Below, piece by piece: positions 46,228 to 58,013 of a DNA stretch of 64,000 nt. Numbering within the stretch: position 1 is the stretch's first letter; each line of letters opens with the position of its first letter. Location of the stretch: NCBI GenBank assembly GCA_900491605.1, contig UESW01004626.1, positions 506,340-570,339 of the forward strand. Reading direction: 5' to 3'. The translations under genes were made by a program, and so were the position numbers. The notes beneath the pieces were generated by a model. That model was not told where the DNA came from. It did not search any database and worked only from the letters and a program-made list of their open reading frames with translations. The stretch comes from Calamus simplicifolius (Eukaryota > Streptophyta > Magnoliopsida > Arecales > Arecaceae).

Positions 46228-47170
46228 CTAGCTCTTCAACTTTGTACGCCCCGTGGTGAAGTACCTCCTTGACACGGTACGGTCCTTCCCATTTGGTGCC
46301 AGCTTGCCCCCTTCTGTTTGCTTTGATACTTCAGCTCTTCGCAGAACGAGATCTCCAGAGCGAAATGTCTCGGATCGCACCCGGGCATTGTAGTACTTGG
46401 CCGCTTGCTGACGGTACGCCGCCATGCGAAGTTGTGCTTGGTCTCGCAATTCTTCCATCAGATCTAGATTGGCTCGCAACTGGTTTGAGTTACTTTCTTT
46501 GTGGTATAATTCCGTCCGGGGGCTGGAAACTCCTATTTCCACTGGGATGACCGCTTTGGTCCCAAAGACCAGGCTGAAAGGAGTTTTCCCAGTAGGGGCT
46601 CGCGGCGTCGTGTGGTAGGCCCACAGTACACTGGGGAGTTCCTCCACCCAGCGCCCTTTGCAGCTATCTAGCCGAACCCTGAGTCCTTGGAGGATGATGC
46701 GATTGGCCACCTCAGCTGCGCCATTGGTTTGGGGGTGCCCCACGGAGGTGAATCGATGATGGATGCCTAGGCCATCGCAGAATTCTCGGAAGGCCGTATT
46801 GTCAAACTGCCGGCCGTTGTCAGTAACAAAGGTATGTGGTAGCCCGAACCGGCACACCACAGACTTCCAGAAGAAAGCCCTTATTTTGACCTCCGTGATT
46901 TTAGCGAGAGCCTCCGCCTCGATCCACTTGGTGAAATGGTCGACGACCACCACGAGGAACTTGCGTTGTCCGGAGGCTAGAGGGAACGGTCCCAGGATGT
47001 CCATCCCCCACTGTGTGAAGGGCCAGGGTGCAGCCAGGGGGTCAGCTGGGATGCCAGTTGATGTTGAATGTTGGCATGGCACTGGCAGCTGTCACACCTC
47101 TTGACAAGTTCGGATGCGTCCTCCTTCATTGACAAGCTCTACCCATGCCGTAGGGCTTTGTATGCAAGAG
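46228..47170 (-). pseudogene. Element E integrase
   Basis: The open piece at 46228-47082 has the catalytic triad in order: D in QWGMDILGPFP, D in FVTDNGRQFDN and E in NGAAEVANR. A PVEIG block and the GDLVLRR C-terminal module follow. The zinc-binding N-terminal part (HEGICGSHLGGRALAYKAL) is at the end of the preceding piece. A frameshift or stop near 47110-47160 separates it from the rest of pol. The enzyme joins element cDNA to the genome. Otherwise it looks well preserved. Confidence 0.9.
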
Positions 47171-48980
47171 CCCTGCCCCCCAGATGGCTTCCACATATAC
47201 CTTCATGTATCTCCCGCAGAATATAACTGGCTTCGGTGGGACCGACACACCTGAGGACTGGATACGAGAACAACCTCTGGTAGAGCTTTCCCTCCATTAT
47301 GATAAACTTTGGGGCCCATCTTTTAAGTTTCCTGACTTCAGCCGGGTCTTCTGGGAGGGTACCCTCGGTAACGTACCGGACGTAGGCGTCCATCCAGGAG
47401 GGCTCCTGCTCCACTAGTAGAGTTTCTCTTGATACGTCAATACTCGGGGCTTCTAAGTGCTCCACATAAGCTCTCCCCAACATCCCTTCAGCGGAGGTGG
47501 CAAGGTGGGATAAGGCGTCGGCTCTAGAATTCTCCTGTCGGGGGATGTAGGTGACACTAAAGTGAGCCAAGGGAGTAGCTAGCGATTGCACCATGCTTAA
47601 ATAGCGGGACATGATGGGATCCCTTGCTTCATATTCCCTTGCGACTTGGTCAGCGATCAATTGGGAGTCGGTGAACGCCCTAAGGCGTTTCACCCCAAGT
47701 TCTTGAGCCAATCTCATCCCGAACAACAAAGCTTCATACTCTGCCTGATTATTAGTGGCTGGAAAGAGGAAGCGAAGTGCACACTTGGTTACCACTCCAT
47801 CCGAGTTGGCCAAAATGAAGCCTGCTCCGCTCCCTTGAGAATTCGACGCCCCGTCTACATGGAGGACCCATTCATCATCACTGGTTTCAAGGGGCTGAGT
47901 GTCTGTAGGAAGTTCTTTATGTTGCTCCTCTCCCCAAGTGCATTCGATCAAAAAATCCGCCAAGACTTGAGACTTCATGGCTGACCGGCGGCGAAAGGAC
48001 AGATCGAACTCCCCCAACTTAAGGGCCCACCTTGCCAGCCGGCCGGAAGTATCCGAACGAGCAAGAACCATCTTCAGAGGTTGGTATGTGATCACCGCGA
48101 TCGGGTGGGCTTGGAAGTATGGCCGCAGGCGCTGGGCAGACACGATCAATGCAAAGATAATCTTCTCCATATTTGAGTATCGGGTCTCTACATCGTGGAG
48201 TACCTTGCTTGTATAGTATACTGGCCTTTGCATGCCATTGGAGTCCACGCGGACCAGCACAGAACTAACGGCTTCAAGAGAGGCTGCGAGGTATAGAAGG
48301 AGTTCTTCTCCACTCGTTGGCTTGTCTAGCAGCGGCGGGGTAGATAAGAATTCCTTTAACCCTTCGAACGCCTCCTGGCATTCTTTCGTCCATTCAAATT
48401 CATTGACTCTGCGAAGCGCCTTGAAGAAAGGTAGGCACCTTTCAGCGGACTTGGACAGGAAGCGGCTTAAGGCAGCCACCCTTCCCGTCAGGCGCTGTAT
48501 TTCCTTCTTGTTGGCGGGAGGCCTCATGTCCAAGATGGCTTGGACTTTGTCCGGGTTTGCTTCGATTCTCCTCCGGATTACCATGAAACCCGAGAACTTT
48601 CTGGCTGTCACCCCGAATGCACACTTACGTGGGTTCAGCTTCATCTGGTACCGACGAAAGTTGTCAAAAGTCTCCGTTAGGTCCGCGATATGGTCAGTGG
48701 CATGAACGCTTTTTGCCAACATGTCATCCACGTACACTTCCATGTTGCGTCCTATCTGGCCTTCGAAGACCTTATTCATCAGCCTCTGGTAGGTGGCTCC
48801 GCGTTCTTTAGCCCGAAAGGCATTACCCTGTAGCAGTATAACCCCTTCTCAGTTATAAAGGAGGTAGCTTCTTCATCCGCCGGATTCATCCGGATCTGGT
48901 TGTATTCGGAGAAAGCATCCATGAAGCTAAGGACCTCATGGCCGGATGTAGCGTCCACCAATTGATCAATCCAGGGAAGG
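47139..48980 (-). pseudogene. Element E reverse transcriptase with two RNase H domains
   Basis: The fingers and palm are at 48779-48961 (LSFMDAFSEYNQIRM, MPFGLKNA), then a one-base loss near 48800. A 546-residue open piece follows: VYVDDMLAKS (catalytic YVDD), thumb, a first RNase H (PVYYTSKVLHDVETRYS), then a second RNase H of the archaeal type (WVLHVDGASNSQGSGAG, NNQAEYEALLFGM, FTDSQLIADQV). The integrase zinc region is at its C-terminus. Two RNase H domains in series are typical of Tat-lineage gypsy elements. Confidence 0.92.
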
Positions 48981-49990
48981 GGGAAGCTATCCTTAGGGCA
49001 TGCCTTGTTGAGGTTGGTGAAATCTACGCATTCTCCAGCTCCCGTTGGTCTTACGGACCAGCACCACGTTGGCCAACCATTTGGGGTAATGGACCTCCCG
49101 AATATGGCCCGCTGCCGTTAGCTTGCGAACTTCCTCGTCGATAGCTTTTGTCTATCCGGAGCGAAGTTTCTTTTTTTCTGTCGGACCGGCCGACACTCTG
49201 GCTTGAGGTTGAGCCGATGGGTGATCACTTCTTCGGGGACACCCGGCATGTCTGATGACGACCAAGCGAAGACGTCGATGTTGGCATGCAGGAAAGTAAG
49301 AAGTTGATCATGTGCCTCCTCTGGAAGCAATGCCCCCACCTGATCAGTCCTTGCCAGGTCATCACCCAAGGGGAGGGTTAGAAGGTGCTCGGCTGGCTCT
49401 CCCCTTCTTCCTAGCTTCCGGGGATCAAGCGGCTCAGAGGCTACTGCCAACACCGCTTCCAGCGGGCTCAGAGATAAATTATAGCAAGGCAGTAGCGGGC
49501 TTTGCTCCCCTTTCATTTCTTCGATTCCTTTGTCGGTGGGGAACCTTACCAATAGTCTCTTAGTGGAGATTACGGCATCTAGCAGATTCAACCCTGGTCT
49601 CCCCAAGATAGCATTATAAGCTAGCAGGACCCGGACCACCAAGAAATTTATAACCACATTGCTCTAACATGGAGGGGTCCCAGCCGTGACTGGGAGGGCA
49701 ATTTCCCCCTCGATGCTCACCGAATCTCCAGTGAAGCCCATTAGTGGCGCGGCAACGGGTCGGAGTAAAGAATTTGACAGATTCATCCGAACAAAAGCCT
49801 CGTAGCTTAAAACATCCACCGAACTCCCACTATCAATTAAAATTCTTTTTACAGATGTTTGGCTATAGTCATGGACACAACGACACTGTCATCATGCTTA
49901 TTATCTACCCCATCTAAATCCTTTCCGAAGAAAGGAATTACAGAATCTATTCCCTCTCGCTGCCTCTTTGAACTGCCACCCGCCCCCAGG
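48981..49990 (-). pseudogene. Element E protease and RT N-terminus
   Basis: The aspartic protease motif ILIDSGSSVDVL is intact near 49810-49845 (D, S and G codons at 49826-49834). The downstream piece 49118-49657 holds the AILGRPGLN flap-side motif, then a linker and the RT start (DVFAWSSSDMPGV, HRLNLKPECRPVRQKKR). Frameshifts lie near 49660-49680, 49000-49050 and 49130. Confidence 0.85.
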
Positions 49991-51582
49991 AAATCATAGC
50001 TATGATTTTTTCAGTTGGAGCATTGTCCACGCCAGCCGGACAACTTGGAGGCACCAGTGGGCCCAAAGTGGGAAGGTTTCCCCTTCGAACAAATTTCCCA
50101 GGTGACCCTGCTGAACCAGCTCCTCAATGGCCTTCTTTAGATGCGGCAATCCTCGGTGTCGTGACCATAGTCTTGGTGGTACCGGCAGTAAAACTCCTTG
50201 TTGCGGAGGGCCCCAGACTTCAAGGGAGCCAAAGGCTTGAAATAAGGTTCCTCCTCAATCTCCAGTAGGATGTGAGATATGGAAGCCATGAGGGGGGTGA
50301 ATTACTCCTTAGGAACAAGCATCTATGGTTGGCGATCTGAGCGGTGTGGAGGCTCAGGCTTCGAGGTCGCGCACCGGCGTGATCAGTAGGCGGTGGTTTC
50401 TTACCAGTGTTCTTGTCAACTTCCCTCCTGGAAGAATCTGCCTCATCGGCGCGGATATACTTCTGTGCCCAACTCAAAAGCTCAGCATAAGAACTCGGAG
50501 GCTTCTTATCCAGAGAATAAGCAAACCTGGATGGGCGAAGTCCTTGTTTCAGGGCCAAGTGGCTACGGAGTCTTCCAGGTTGTACACTTCCAACGCCGCT
50601 TCCTTAAATCGAGCAACAAAATCCTTTAAGGTCTCGCCGCTCCTCTGCTGGACAGCAAAGAGGCTATCAGCCACTCTCAGAATCTTTCGGCAGGCATCAA
50701 AATGGGCCAAGAAAGCCCTCTCCAACTGGCGGAAGGAGTTGATGCTGCGTAGAGGCAGGCGGGAGTACCACGCGCGTGCCGCCTTGCGGAGGGTGGCCAG
50801 AAAAGCAACGCATAAGAGGGAGTCTGTCGCTCCCTGGACCTGCATGAGGACCTTGTAGCTTTCCAGGTGGTCCAGGTGGTCCGTCGTGCCATCGTATGGA
50901 TCCAGCTGGGGGAGACAGAACCGGGGCGGGATCGGTTCCTTCATGATATGCCGGGAAAGTGAGGGCACCGCTCATAATCCGTCCCGTGAGGATCAGCAAT
51001 CCGGCGGCTAAGCTCCTCCAACCGTCGATGATACTCATCGAGCCTTTGCTCGGCCCAAAGTAGTTTTCCTGAGGGTGCCATCTCGGAATGAATCGGACGA
51101 AGAAGATGAAGATAGACGACGCAAGGAACGCACCTGTCTAGACTCTCTCTCCTCCAGTCAGTGGCAGGAACGATCGGAGTGGTGAGAGGGGGACCGTCAT
51201 CGCTTCGAGGTCCCTCGGTGATGAGGTTCGGCGGGTGAGCGGTGGGAGACCTCAGGAGGGGTCCCGCCTTGGTGAGACTGGACTGTCCCCCGCACCCCTT
51301 CGTCGAGCGTAGGGGGTTGAGGTGCAGCAGCCAAACAATGCTTTGCAGCCCCCGGACCATTGTCATCAGATCCTGGACCTGGTGGGTCAGAACCTCGAGC
51401 TGGTCAGGTCGGCTTGTCTGCGCAAGGGGCGGAACATGGGGATTGGCCCCTGAGTGCTCAGCCTGGGGAATGCGCTCCGCTGCTTGACTGGAGGAAGCCT
51501 CCTGTGCTCGTATAGTCACCATCGTTTCCCTCGCAAAGTTGGTGGGGTCACAGGAAGAACTTTCATCCCGTGTGGACTGCAT
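49991..51582 (-). pseudogene. Element E gag
   Basis: The N-terminal piece is at 50941-51624; it likely starts at M near 51582 or 51522, because the earlier residues lie in the LTR. The gag core is at 50549-50968 (FCLPQLDPYDGTTDHLDHL, FRQLERAFLAHFDACRK, LKDFVARFKEA) and continues at 50220-50558 (LKQGLRPSRFAYSL). A variant zinc knuckle, CX2HX4HX4C (CRYHQDYGHDTEDC), is near 50140-50190. Frameshifts lie at about 50950, 50555, 50350 and 50150. Confidence 0.87.
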
Positions 51583-51584
51583 GC

Positions 51585-51607
51585 ACCCCCTACCTGGCAC
51601 GCCAATC
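51585..51607 (-). other. Primer binding site of element E
   Basis: Directly after the 5' LTR (ends GCAGCAACA) the minus strand reads GATTGGCGTGCCAGGTAGGG. Element F has GATTGGCGCACCAGGAAGGG at the same place. I do not assign the tRNA. Confidence 0.8.
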
Positions 51608-52412
51608 TGTTGCTGCCAAATCACTTACGATGAACGTCGGGTGAACTGAGATCTCCATAGGCCGTCGAGGATGCAGAAAGGTCGCCGTTTTCCTTCTAGA
51701 GCCTACAAAAAGTTCCAGACCGGTAGTTCCGGTGGGGACCCTCCGATGCCCAAGTCAGTGGATTGTAGAACAGGAATGTTATGTATCAGTAGCACTTGAG
51801 AGAGAGAGAGAGAGAGAGAGAGATCCCCCCCTCGCATTGAGCTCGGGTCCTCCTTTTATACCTGTTTGGGGTCCCGTTTACCTCGTTCTGTTGGAACCAT
51901 CGAATCTTCCTCGTTGGGATAAGTTTTATCAAACGACAAGTGGTTAAGCCATTGCTGGGTGAGGGCCGCTTGTAGCGGTAACTGCTGAACGAGCTAACAC
52001 TTGCCTGTGATTTCAGTGAGCGAGGTGCACGGCAATAGACCTTGAATCACGGGATCTGTTGTATGAGACTGGTCACTGTGCATGCGAAAAAGCACTGGAG
52101 GCCGACGCTGGAGGCCGACGCCGGAGGCCGGAGCCTAAGTCCAGCGCTGGAGGCGACGCTGGAAGCCGAAGCCAAGTCCAGTGCTGGAGGCCGACGTTGG
52201 AGGTCATCGCTGGAGGACGACGCTGGAGGCCGATGCCGGAGGCCGGAGCCTAAGCCCAGCGCTGGAGGCCGATGTTGGAGGCCGGAGCCAAAGTCCAGCG
52301 CTGGAGGCCGACGCTGGAGGCCGGCGCTGGAGTTCTGGATTTTGCTGTCACATCATTATTTTCGAAAATGTGCAAAAATAATACTACCCAGAGGAAACGG
52401 CCAGCCGTATCA
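51608..52412 (-). mobile_element. 5' LTR of element E
   Basis: The 805-bp LTR runs from TGTTGCTGCC to CCGTATCA and is flanked outside by CATAT (52413-52417). TATA box is at 51853-51860. A GA microsatellite is at about 51798-51822. The GC-rich array is at 52093-52335. Confidence 0.93.
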
Positions 52413-54490
52413 CATATATTCACAACAGGGAATCTATTACAGATCTGATTACATACTGTCGAATTAGTTTTGGAAATACATGAATCCCTCAATCCACTTC
52501 CTTGATCAACTTGAATCCAAGCGACCTAACCAAGGAGAAACCGAATTATGGAGCTTTCGCATGGGCATATCTCTGCAGTTGCTAGGGTTTGCTGAATGGG
52601 GATCAGTGGAGGATGGGAACGGAGGAAGAAGTACCATTCCTTGCTGCCCCTTTTCATTTTTATTTTTGGTCGTAGAATTTTCTTTGCAAGAAAAAATTCT
52701 TCCACTCACGCTCGAGGATAATAATAATAATAATAAGGAAAATTGCAATCGCTGGTTGCCAAACGTCCCTTTGAGAGGCGTTTCATGCGATTGCTCCATC
52801 CGCGTGAAACCTAACTTCTTGTTCGTTCCACTCCGAGAATAACCCTCGCCCCGTCGCGGCTCTACTCGACACCAAGTCATGTAAGGCTCTTTTGGTTCCA
52901 GTGCATGTAAGGCTCTCCTCCTTCCTTAAAAACAAAAGGTGAAACGTAAGGAGATCAGCTGGCATCTCCCAGATATCCAGTTGAAGGGATGAAGGGATCG
53001 AACGCTGAGCCTCATGAAGGAGTGCAAAGTTGCAGTTACTAGTATCATTGCACAGACATAGAAAATTAAAGAGACTAACATACTCCATAGTCGCCTCTCT
53101 TAGAGAGACATGATACATGATAGAACTGGAACCATTGACAATCTTGAGCTTGTATTTTGTGGGAGGTGTCGTCCTGCCCTAAATTTATAGCCTAATCGAA
53201 AGACGATATCCAAGCCCAAATCTCAGCAAATCAGCTCTGATTCTTTCACATCTATCCATATCTTTGATAGGATGATCCACATATCCAAATCTTATATTTT
53301 TTTAGAAAAAAAAAATTAAATGCAGCGCAAAGGTCATCAATTTATTCAATACATCCCTCCCCAATGCTGCGAATAGGTTGGGTTAATCCCTTATTCCTAT
53401 CCCATCTTAATTTGTATTTAAAGACTCAAGAATTTCGTTAGGTTGGGTTCAAGAACTCAACCCAGTCTAAATTTTGGATTAAAATTACACCTCAGATTTT
53501 CCAACCTAAATTGACCTGATCCAACTCATATATTATTCAATTATAATTTTGTTCAATAAAAAAAAGGGGAGGACCTAAACCTATTCCAGCCCAATCTATA
53601 AATCTAAATTATATAAACCTCATTCTATTTCGCTCCAATTATACTTGTTAATTCATTAAATGAACTATCATTCAATCTAATTCATTTTTTTTGTGTTAAG
53701 AACTAATTCATATTTTCTTCCTAATAATTACATCTCCTTTCATCTATTTACACTTAATTATCTCTAAATTTTCATCTTTGTTATTTGAAATAGTGAAGCC
53801 TTATTATAATGCCTTCAAATATATTATATATATTAAAATTCTAATTTGCCAATCTAAGAATGTCAATTATTTAAATAAAATTAAAGGTTTTTGAATAATA
53901 AGCTCTTTTTAGTCTTATTTAATTTTTAATTAAATATATGATTAATTATCAATTATTAGATTTAGCTATAAAGTAATAACTATATATTTAATATAGATGC
54001 AAATCCAATCCAATCTAATCTCAACTTGAATCCAAACATTTGAAGTTAGATTTGGAATATAGTCGACTCCAACTTGATCTGAATGATTCATTGGGTCTAT
54101 ATTTTTTTATGGATCTAGTCCAACTCTATCATGCCCCTATTTTTAAGAGCATAATTGATCATAACTTTGATTGGCAAAGGCCAAGCAGGGAAAAGAAGCC
54201 TTTAAGTTTTATGAGAGCATTAAGTTGGGTCAAACTTTGGAATCAAATAAATTGGTTGATTTTACACGTGCATCCAGGTAGATTAATATTATCAATAACA
54301 TCACACCTATCTATATTTTATTATGTGATTTCTACAACTCGTGCTTATCAACATACAAACACACACATCCCTACCATTAATTTTGTGCCATGTGATGCAA
54401 GAATCACCTCAAGACACAAGCTAATTTAAGCATTCAAACATATTCCCTAAACAATACTATACCTAATTGGAATCAACACACATGAAGATA

Positions 54491-54542
54491 TACATACATA
54501 CATACATATAGATAGATAGAGAGAGAGAGAGAGAGCGCGCGC
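54491..54542. repeat. CATA/GATA/GA/GC compound microsatellite
   Basis: Runs of CATA, GATA, GA and GC follow one another. Confidence 0.93.
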
Positions 54543-54657
54543 TATACTTGACTATACTCAACTTATATCCAGTTGCCCTTTTCACTATTAGATCTACATA
54601 AATCACAAATCCCAAAGGTAAAAAATGTGGGCTGATATACATACATATGTGTATGTA

Positions 54658-54660
<3 letters not shown>

Positions 54661-54722
<62 letters not shown>
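54661..54722. repeat. (TA)n(TG)n microsatellite
   Basis: About 29 bp of TA are followed by about 33 bp of TG without interruption. Confidence 0.95.
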
Positions 54723-54726
<4 letters not shown>

Positions 54727-55026
54727 AATATATTATTTTTTTTATCAAAACATAAAGTAATATTATCTTGTAAAGGTTCAAGTTTAATCCCCCTATTCCT
54801 CCTTCCTTTGAGTTAAAATAGTGAGCCCCTATTACACTGTCTGGTTATACTTCCTTTTCTTTATGAAAATTTGGAGTAATAATTTTTTAACACCCAAATA
54901 TAAAGATCTCTTGAGGGGTAGTCAAAATACAACAATGTTTAAATGATGTCCTTAAAGGAGTAATATTCTCATAACTAAGAACCAATACTTCTTTGATTAT
55001 AGAATAATATTTTAGATTTTGAAAAG

Positions 55027-55656
55027 TTTAAAGTCTATCGAGTCCTTTAGCAGCATCTTGATGATTTAAATCTTGTCAGACTAACTTAGAATAAGCTCCT
55101 AGTGAGCATTATGATACTTCAGTTACTTTGTTACGCTGACTTGCATTGAACTTGTGATATGTACTTTATAACATCTAAGTTGAGTGATTGTCACTTGATT
55201 TGGATGAACCATGACTCACATGAGTCATCTTTAAATGAAGCAATACTTTCTTAGTAAAGGAGCAATAATACTCTTGAGCTTTATTTGCTTGATTTGCTAT
55301 GTGATGCCCCGCGTTTGAGAGCATGATTTGGCAATAATCCTAATTGATCGAGGCAAGAAGGGTCATGAAAATTATACTATTAGTGTTATTATTCATTTTT
55401 ATTATTTTGATAGATATTTATGTGCACTATAATTTGAAATCAATTGAACTTCATTAAATTTTTATTTTACATTCAAGTATATTAATTTCATCAATAACAT
55501 CACTCGTACCTATACTTTTGTTATATAACTTGTATATCTCATATTCATCAATAATAACCTTTGCTATGATATAAGAATCACAAAGAGATCTAGATAATGA
55601 CCTCAAATATTTTAACATATTAACAATCAATTTCGAGTAAATTTTATATGGGTACT
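55027..55656. repeat. Host repeat X, second copy, with uninterrupted B target site
   Basis: It is about 95% like 8718-9337 by eye. It continues through TTTTATATGGGTA, the sequence that flanks element B on both sides, so it preserves the site as it was before B inserted. Element F begins right after it. Confidence 0.85.
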
Positions 55657-56339
55657 GATGTGGCTGATCGGGCCACGTTATGGCTAACGGGAGGGGCAAC
55701 TGATGGAACCCTGGCCTTGAACTCCGAGTTTCCTAGTCCTCGGACTTCAGGTCCCCTCGGCCTTAGACCCCAGGTCCCCTTGGCCTTGAGCCACCTGACA
55801 CCGCCACGAGGCCCACTTATCACTTGCAACCACCATGTGGCCCACTAACCATCTGCAACCACACGTGGCCACTGTCCGTTACGGTGCACGCTTGATATGA
55901 CTAGGCCCACCTACCATCTATGGTGCTGCATCTGACAAAGGGCTGGCAGGACGATACACCTCTGACATGCTTATTATTTGTTGTGACATGTCTTTGTCAA
56001 CCTTGTCGCCTGTCCACTACTAGATATTAACGTCTCAGAATTAACCACCTTCTAAAAGCGGATAAGAGGGACCTTCGGACAGGTATAAGAACCTTCACCC
56101 ACAACGAGAGAACAGATCTGAACTCCAAGTCCTCAAGTTAATTTTTAGTTCTTTCTTCACTGTTTTCCAAGTTGCTTACTTGAGCGTCGGAGGGTCCCCA
56201 TCGGTGCAACCGATCCCCGAGGACTTTCTTACAGGAATCCCATTGAGGAGAAGGCATTGGAAGATTCCCCTGCCGTCCTAGTGGCCCTCCGGATCCTCTC
56301 CGTTACCCGACGTTTGAGGAACGTGATTTGGCGGCAATA
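55657..56339 (+). mobile_element. 5' LTR of element F
   Basis: It begins TGATGTGGCTG, like the TGATACGGCTG start of LTR E on its own strand. It ends GGCGGCAATA, a mutated CA end, directly before the primer site. A TATA box (TATAAGA) lies at 56084-56090. A short repeat (CACTTGCAACCACCATGTGGCC type) occurs at about 55817-55870. Confidence 0.8.
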
Positions 56340-56362
56340 GATTGGCGCACCAGGAAGGGAGA
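56340..56362 (+). other. Primer binding site of element F
   Basis: GATTGGCGCACCAGGAAGGG directly follows the LTR, matching the position and most bases of the site in element E. Confidence 0.8.
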
Positions 56363-56479
56363 AGAAGAGGTAGAAAGCTTCGAACTAGCCAGCTACAGAC
56401 CATTTTTCCCTGAGCAAGCAAGAAGAAGGTGGTGACACTTGCCCAGGAGATTTCCACCAGCTGCACTGGAGGGCATCGC

Positions 56480-58013
56480 CAGAGAGCTAAGCAGCAGGAG
56501 ACCGGCGTTCCTACACAGCCACCGCCATCATCCTAGGATGATCAAATCACCACCCTAATAGTACAAGTTAAATCACTTGTGGCTGCGGTTCAGGAGCTAC
56601 AGCAACAACCAACGGCTGCACAACAACACCCAAGACCACCCTCACCGGGCCTGGGGATGGTTTAGCCCAGTCAATAGTCCATCCATGGGAGATCTCCTTT
56701 TCGAAAGACCCACCACCGCCATGCCTCACCCAGGCATCACCGTCGGAAGGCCTCCAAGAGACCCCGATCTCCTTCCCATCACGCCAGTGCTTCTCCCAAG
56801 CAGCGGCATGGGAAGGAGATAGAGTGGGCACATCCCCATCGGCGCCACCCCTTCCCATCCTCGGGATCTTCAAGGGAGGGGTCCTTTGATGGCCGGATCA
56901 CTCATCGGGCCAAGCGATAGTTAGATGAGTACAACCAGTGATTGGAGGAACTCAGCCGTAGAATCATAAATCAGCCAAAGGTGGATTATGACAGCCATCC
57001 TCCACTGTCCCATAGCATCATAGAGGAACCAATCTCGGCCCAGTTCTGCCTTCCTCAACTGGACCCCTACGATGGTACCATCAACCTCCTGGACCATCTG
57101 GAGAGCTACAAAGTCCTTATGCATCTCCAGGAGGCAATCACTCCTTTCTCTGCATCGTCTTCCCTGCCACCCTACGGAATGTTGCCAATGCTTGCTACTC
57201 TTGCTTGCCACCATGCAACATCAACTCCTTTCGACAGCTAGAGAGGGCCTTCTTAGCGCACTTTGATGCATGCCAAAAGATCCCACGGGTGGCCGACAGC
57301 TTGTTTACCATTCAGCAGAGGAGCGGCGAGTCGTTAAGGGACTTCGTGGCCCGGTTCAACGAGGCCGTGGTCGAAGTCTACATTCTCAAAGAATCGATGG
57401 CCACTCTGGCCTTGAAGCAAGGGCTTCGCCCATCCCGCTTTGCCTACTCCCTCGACAAGAAGCCCTTCGGTTCCAACGCTGAGCTGCTGAGCCGAGCGCA
57501 GAAGTATATCCGCACCGACGAGGTTGACTCTTCTCGATGCGAGGCAGATGGGGGTTCCAGCAAGAAGTAGGCCCGTTCTGAGCCTATTGAGGCTTGATCT
57601 AGCAGGCCTGAGCCTCCTCGCCGACCAGACAACCGACCGTAAGCACTCGCCCCTAGGAGAGCCCCTTTATCACTCTACTCATCCCAATATCCCACATTCT
57701 AATTGGAATTGAGGGCGAGTCGTATCTTTAGCGCCCTCCTCCCATGAAGCCAGGGGCCCTCCGTAATAAAAATTTCTACTGTTGTTTCCACTGGGACCAT
57801 GGTCATGATACGGAGGACTGTTGCCAGCTGAAGAAGACGATTAAAGACCTCATCCAATGTGGTCACTTGGAAAAATTCGTCCAGAGGGGGAACCCAACCG
57901 TGCCAGGCCCGTTAGCACCCCCACCTACCCAGGTCAGCATCGATAACACCTCGACTGAGAAGACTATGGTTATGATTTTCTGGGGAGCAGATGGTACTTC
58001 CAAGAGGTCATAG
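56480..58013 (+). pseudogene. Element F gag
   Basis: Pieces are at 56942-57241 (FCLPQLDPYDGTINLLDHL), 57205-57570 (FRQLERAFLAHFDACQK, LRDFVARFNEA, LKQGLRPSRFAYSLDKK) and 57744-58013, which carries the CX2HX4HX4C knuckle CFHWDHGHDTEDC. The order and motifs match gag of E. Stops near 57570 and 58011 and frameshifts near 57180-57210 and 57600-57740 break it. The start is not clear. Confidence 0.82.

Larger units (their letters stand above)
41521..52412 (-). mobile_element. Gypsy element E, Tat type, complete
   Basis: The 10.9-kb element has LTRs at 41521-42339 and 51608-52412, a CATAT duplication, a primer site and a polypurine tract. Gag-pol is on the minus strand in gypsy order (protease, RT, RNase H, integrase). 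Two features place it in the plant Tat lineage: a second RNase H domain after the first, and a spliced antisense gene between pol and the 3' LTR. Gag and parts of pol are frameshifted, but long frames remain open. Confidence 0.93.
52418..55026. other. Host DNA without recognised genes; second copy of 36.5-38.2 kb
   Basis: The part 52418-54110 is paralogous to 36455-38200. The part 53060-53270 also matches 34398-34690 and 36880-37175. A minus-strand frame of 124 codons at 52506-52880 has no recognised motif and is not kept in the paralogue. The rest (54110-55026) is AT-rich with microsatellites. The stretch 54281-54420 is weakly similar to the end of repeat X. Confidence 0.55.

Noticed and set aside
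47184..48705. Plus-strand frames over pol of E, including one of 157 codons.
   Set aside because: They shadow the well-conserved minus-strand RT and RNase H and have no domains of their own.
41521..52412. Possibility that E or F is an integrated pararetrovirus.
   Set aside because: LTRs, target duplication, primer site and an integrase are present, and the pol order is gypsy; no movement protein was seen.
52506..52880. Minus-strand frame of 124 codons in host DNA.
   Set aside because: No recognised motif, composition is low complexity in the middle, and the paralogue at 36.5 kb does not keep the frame.
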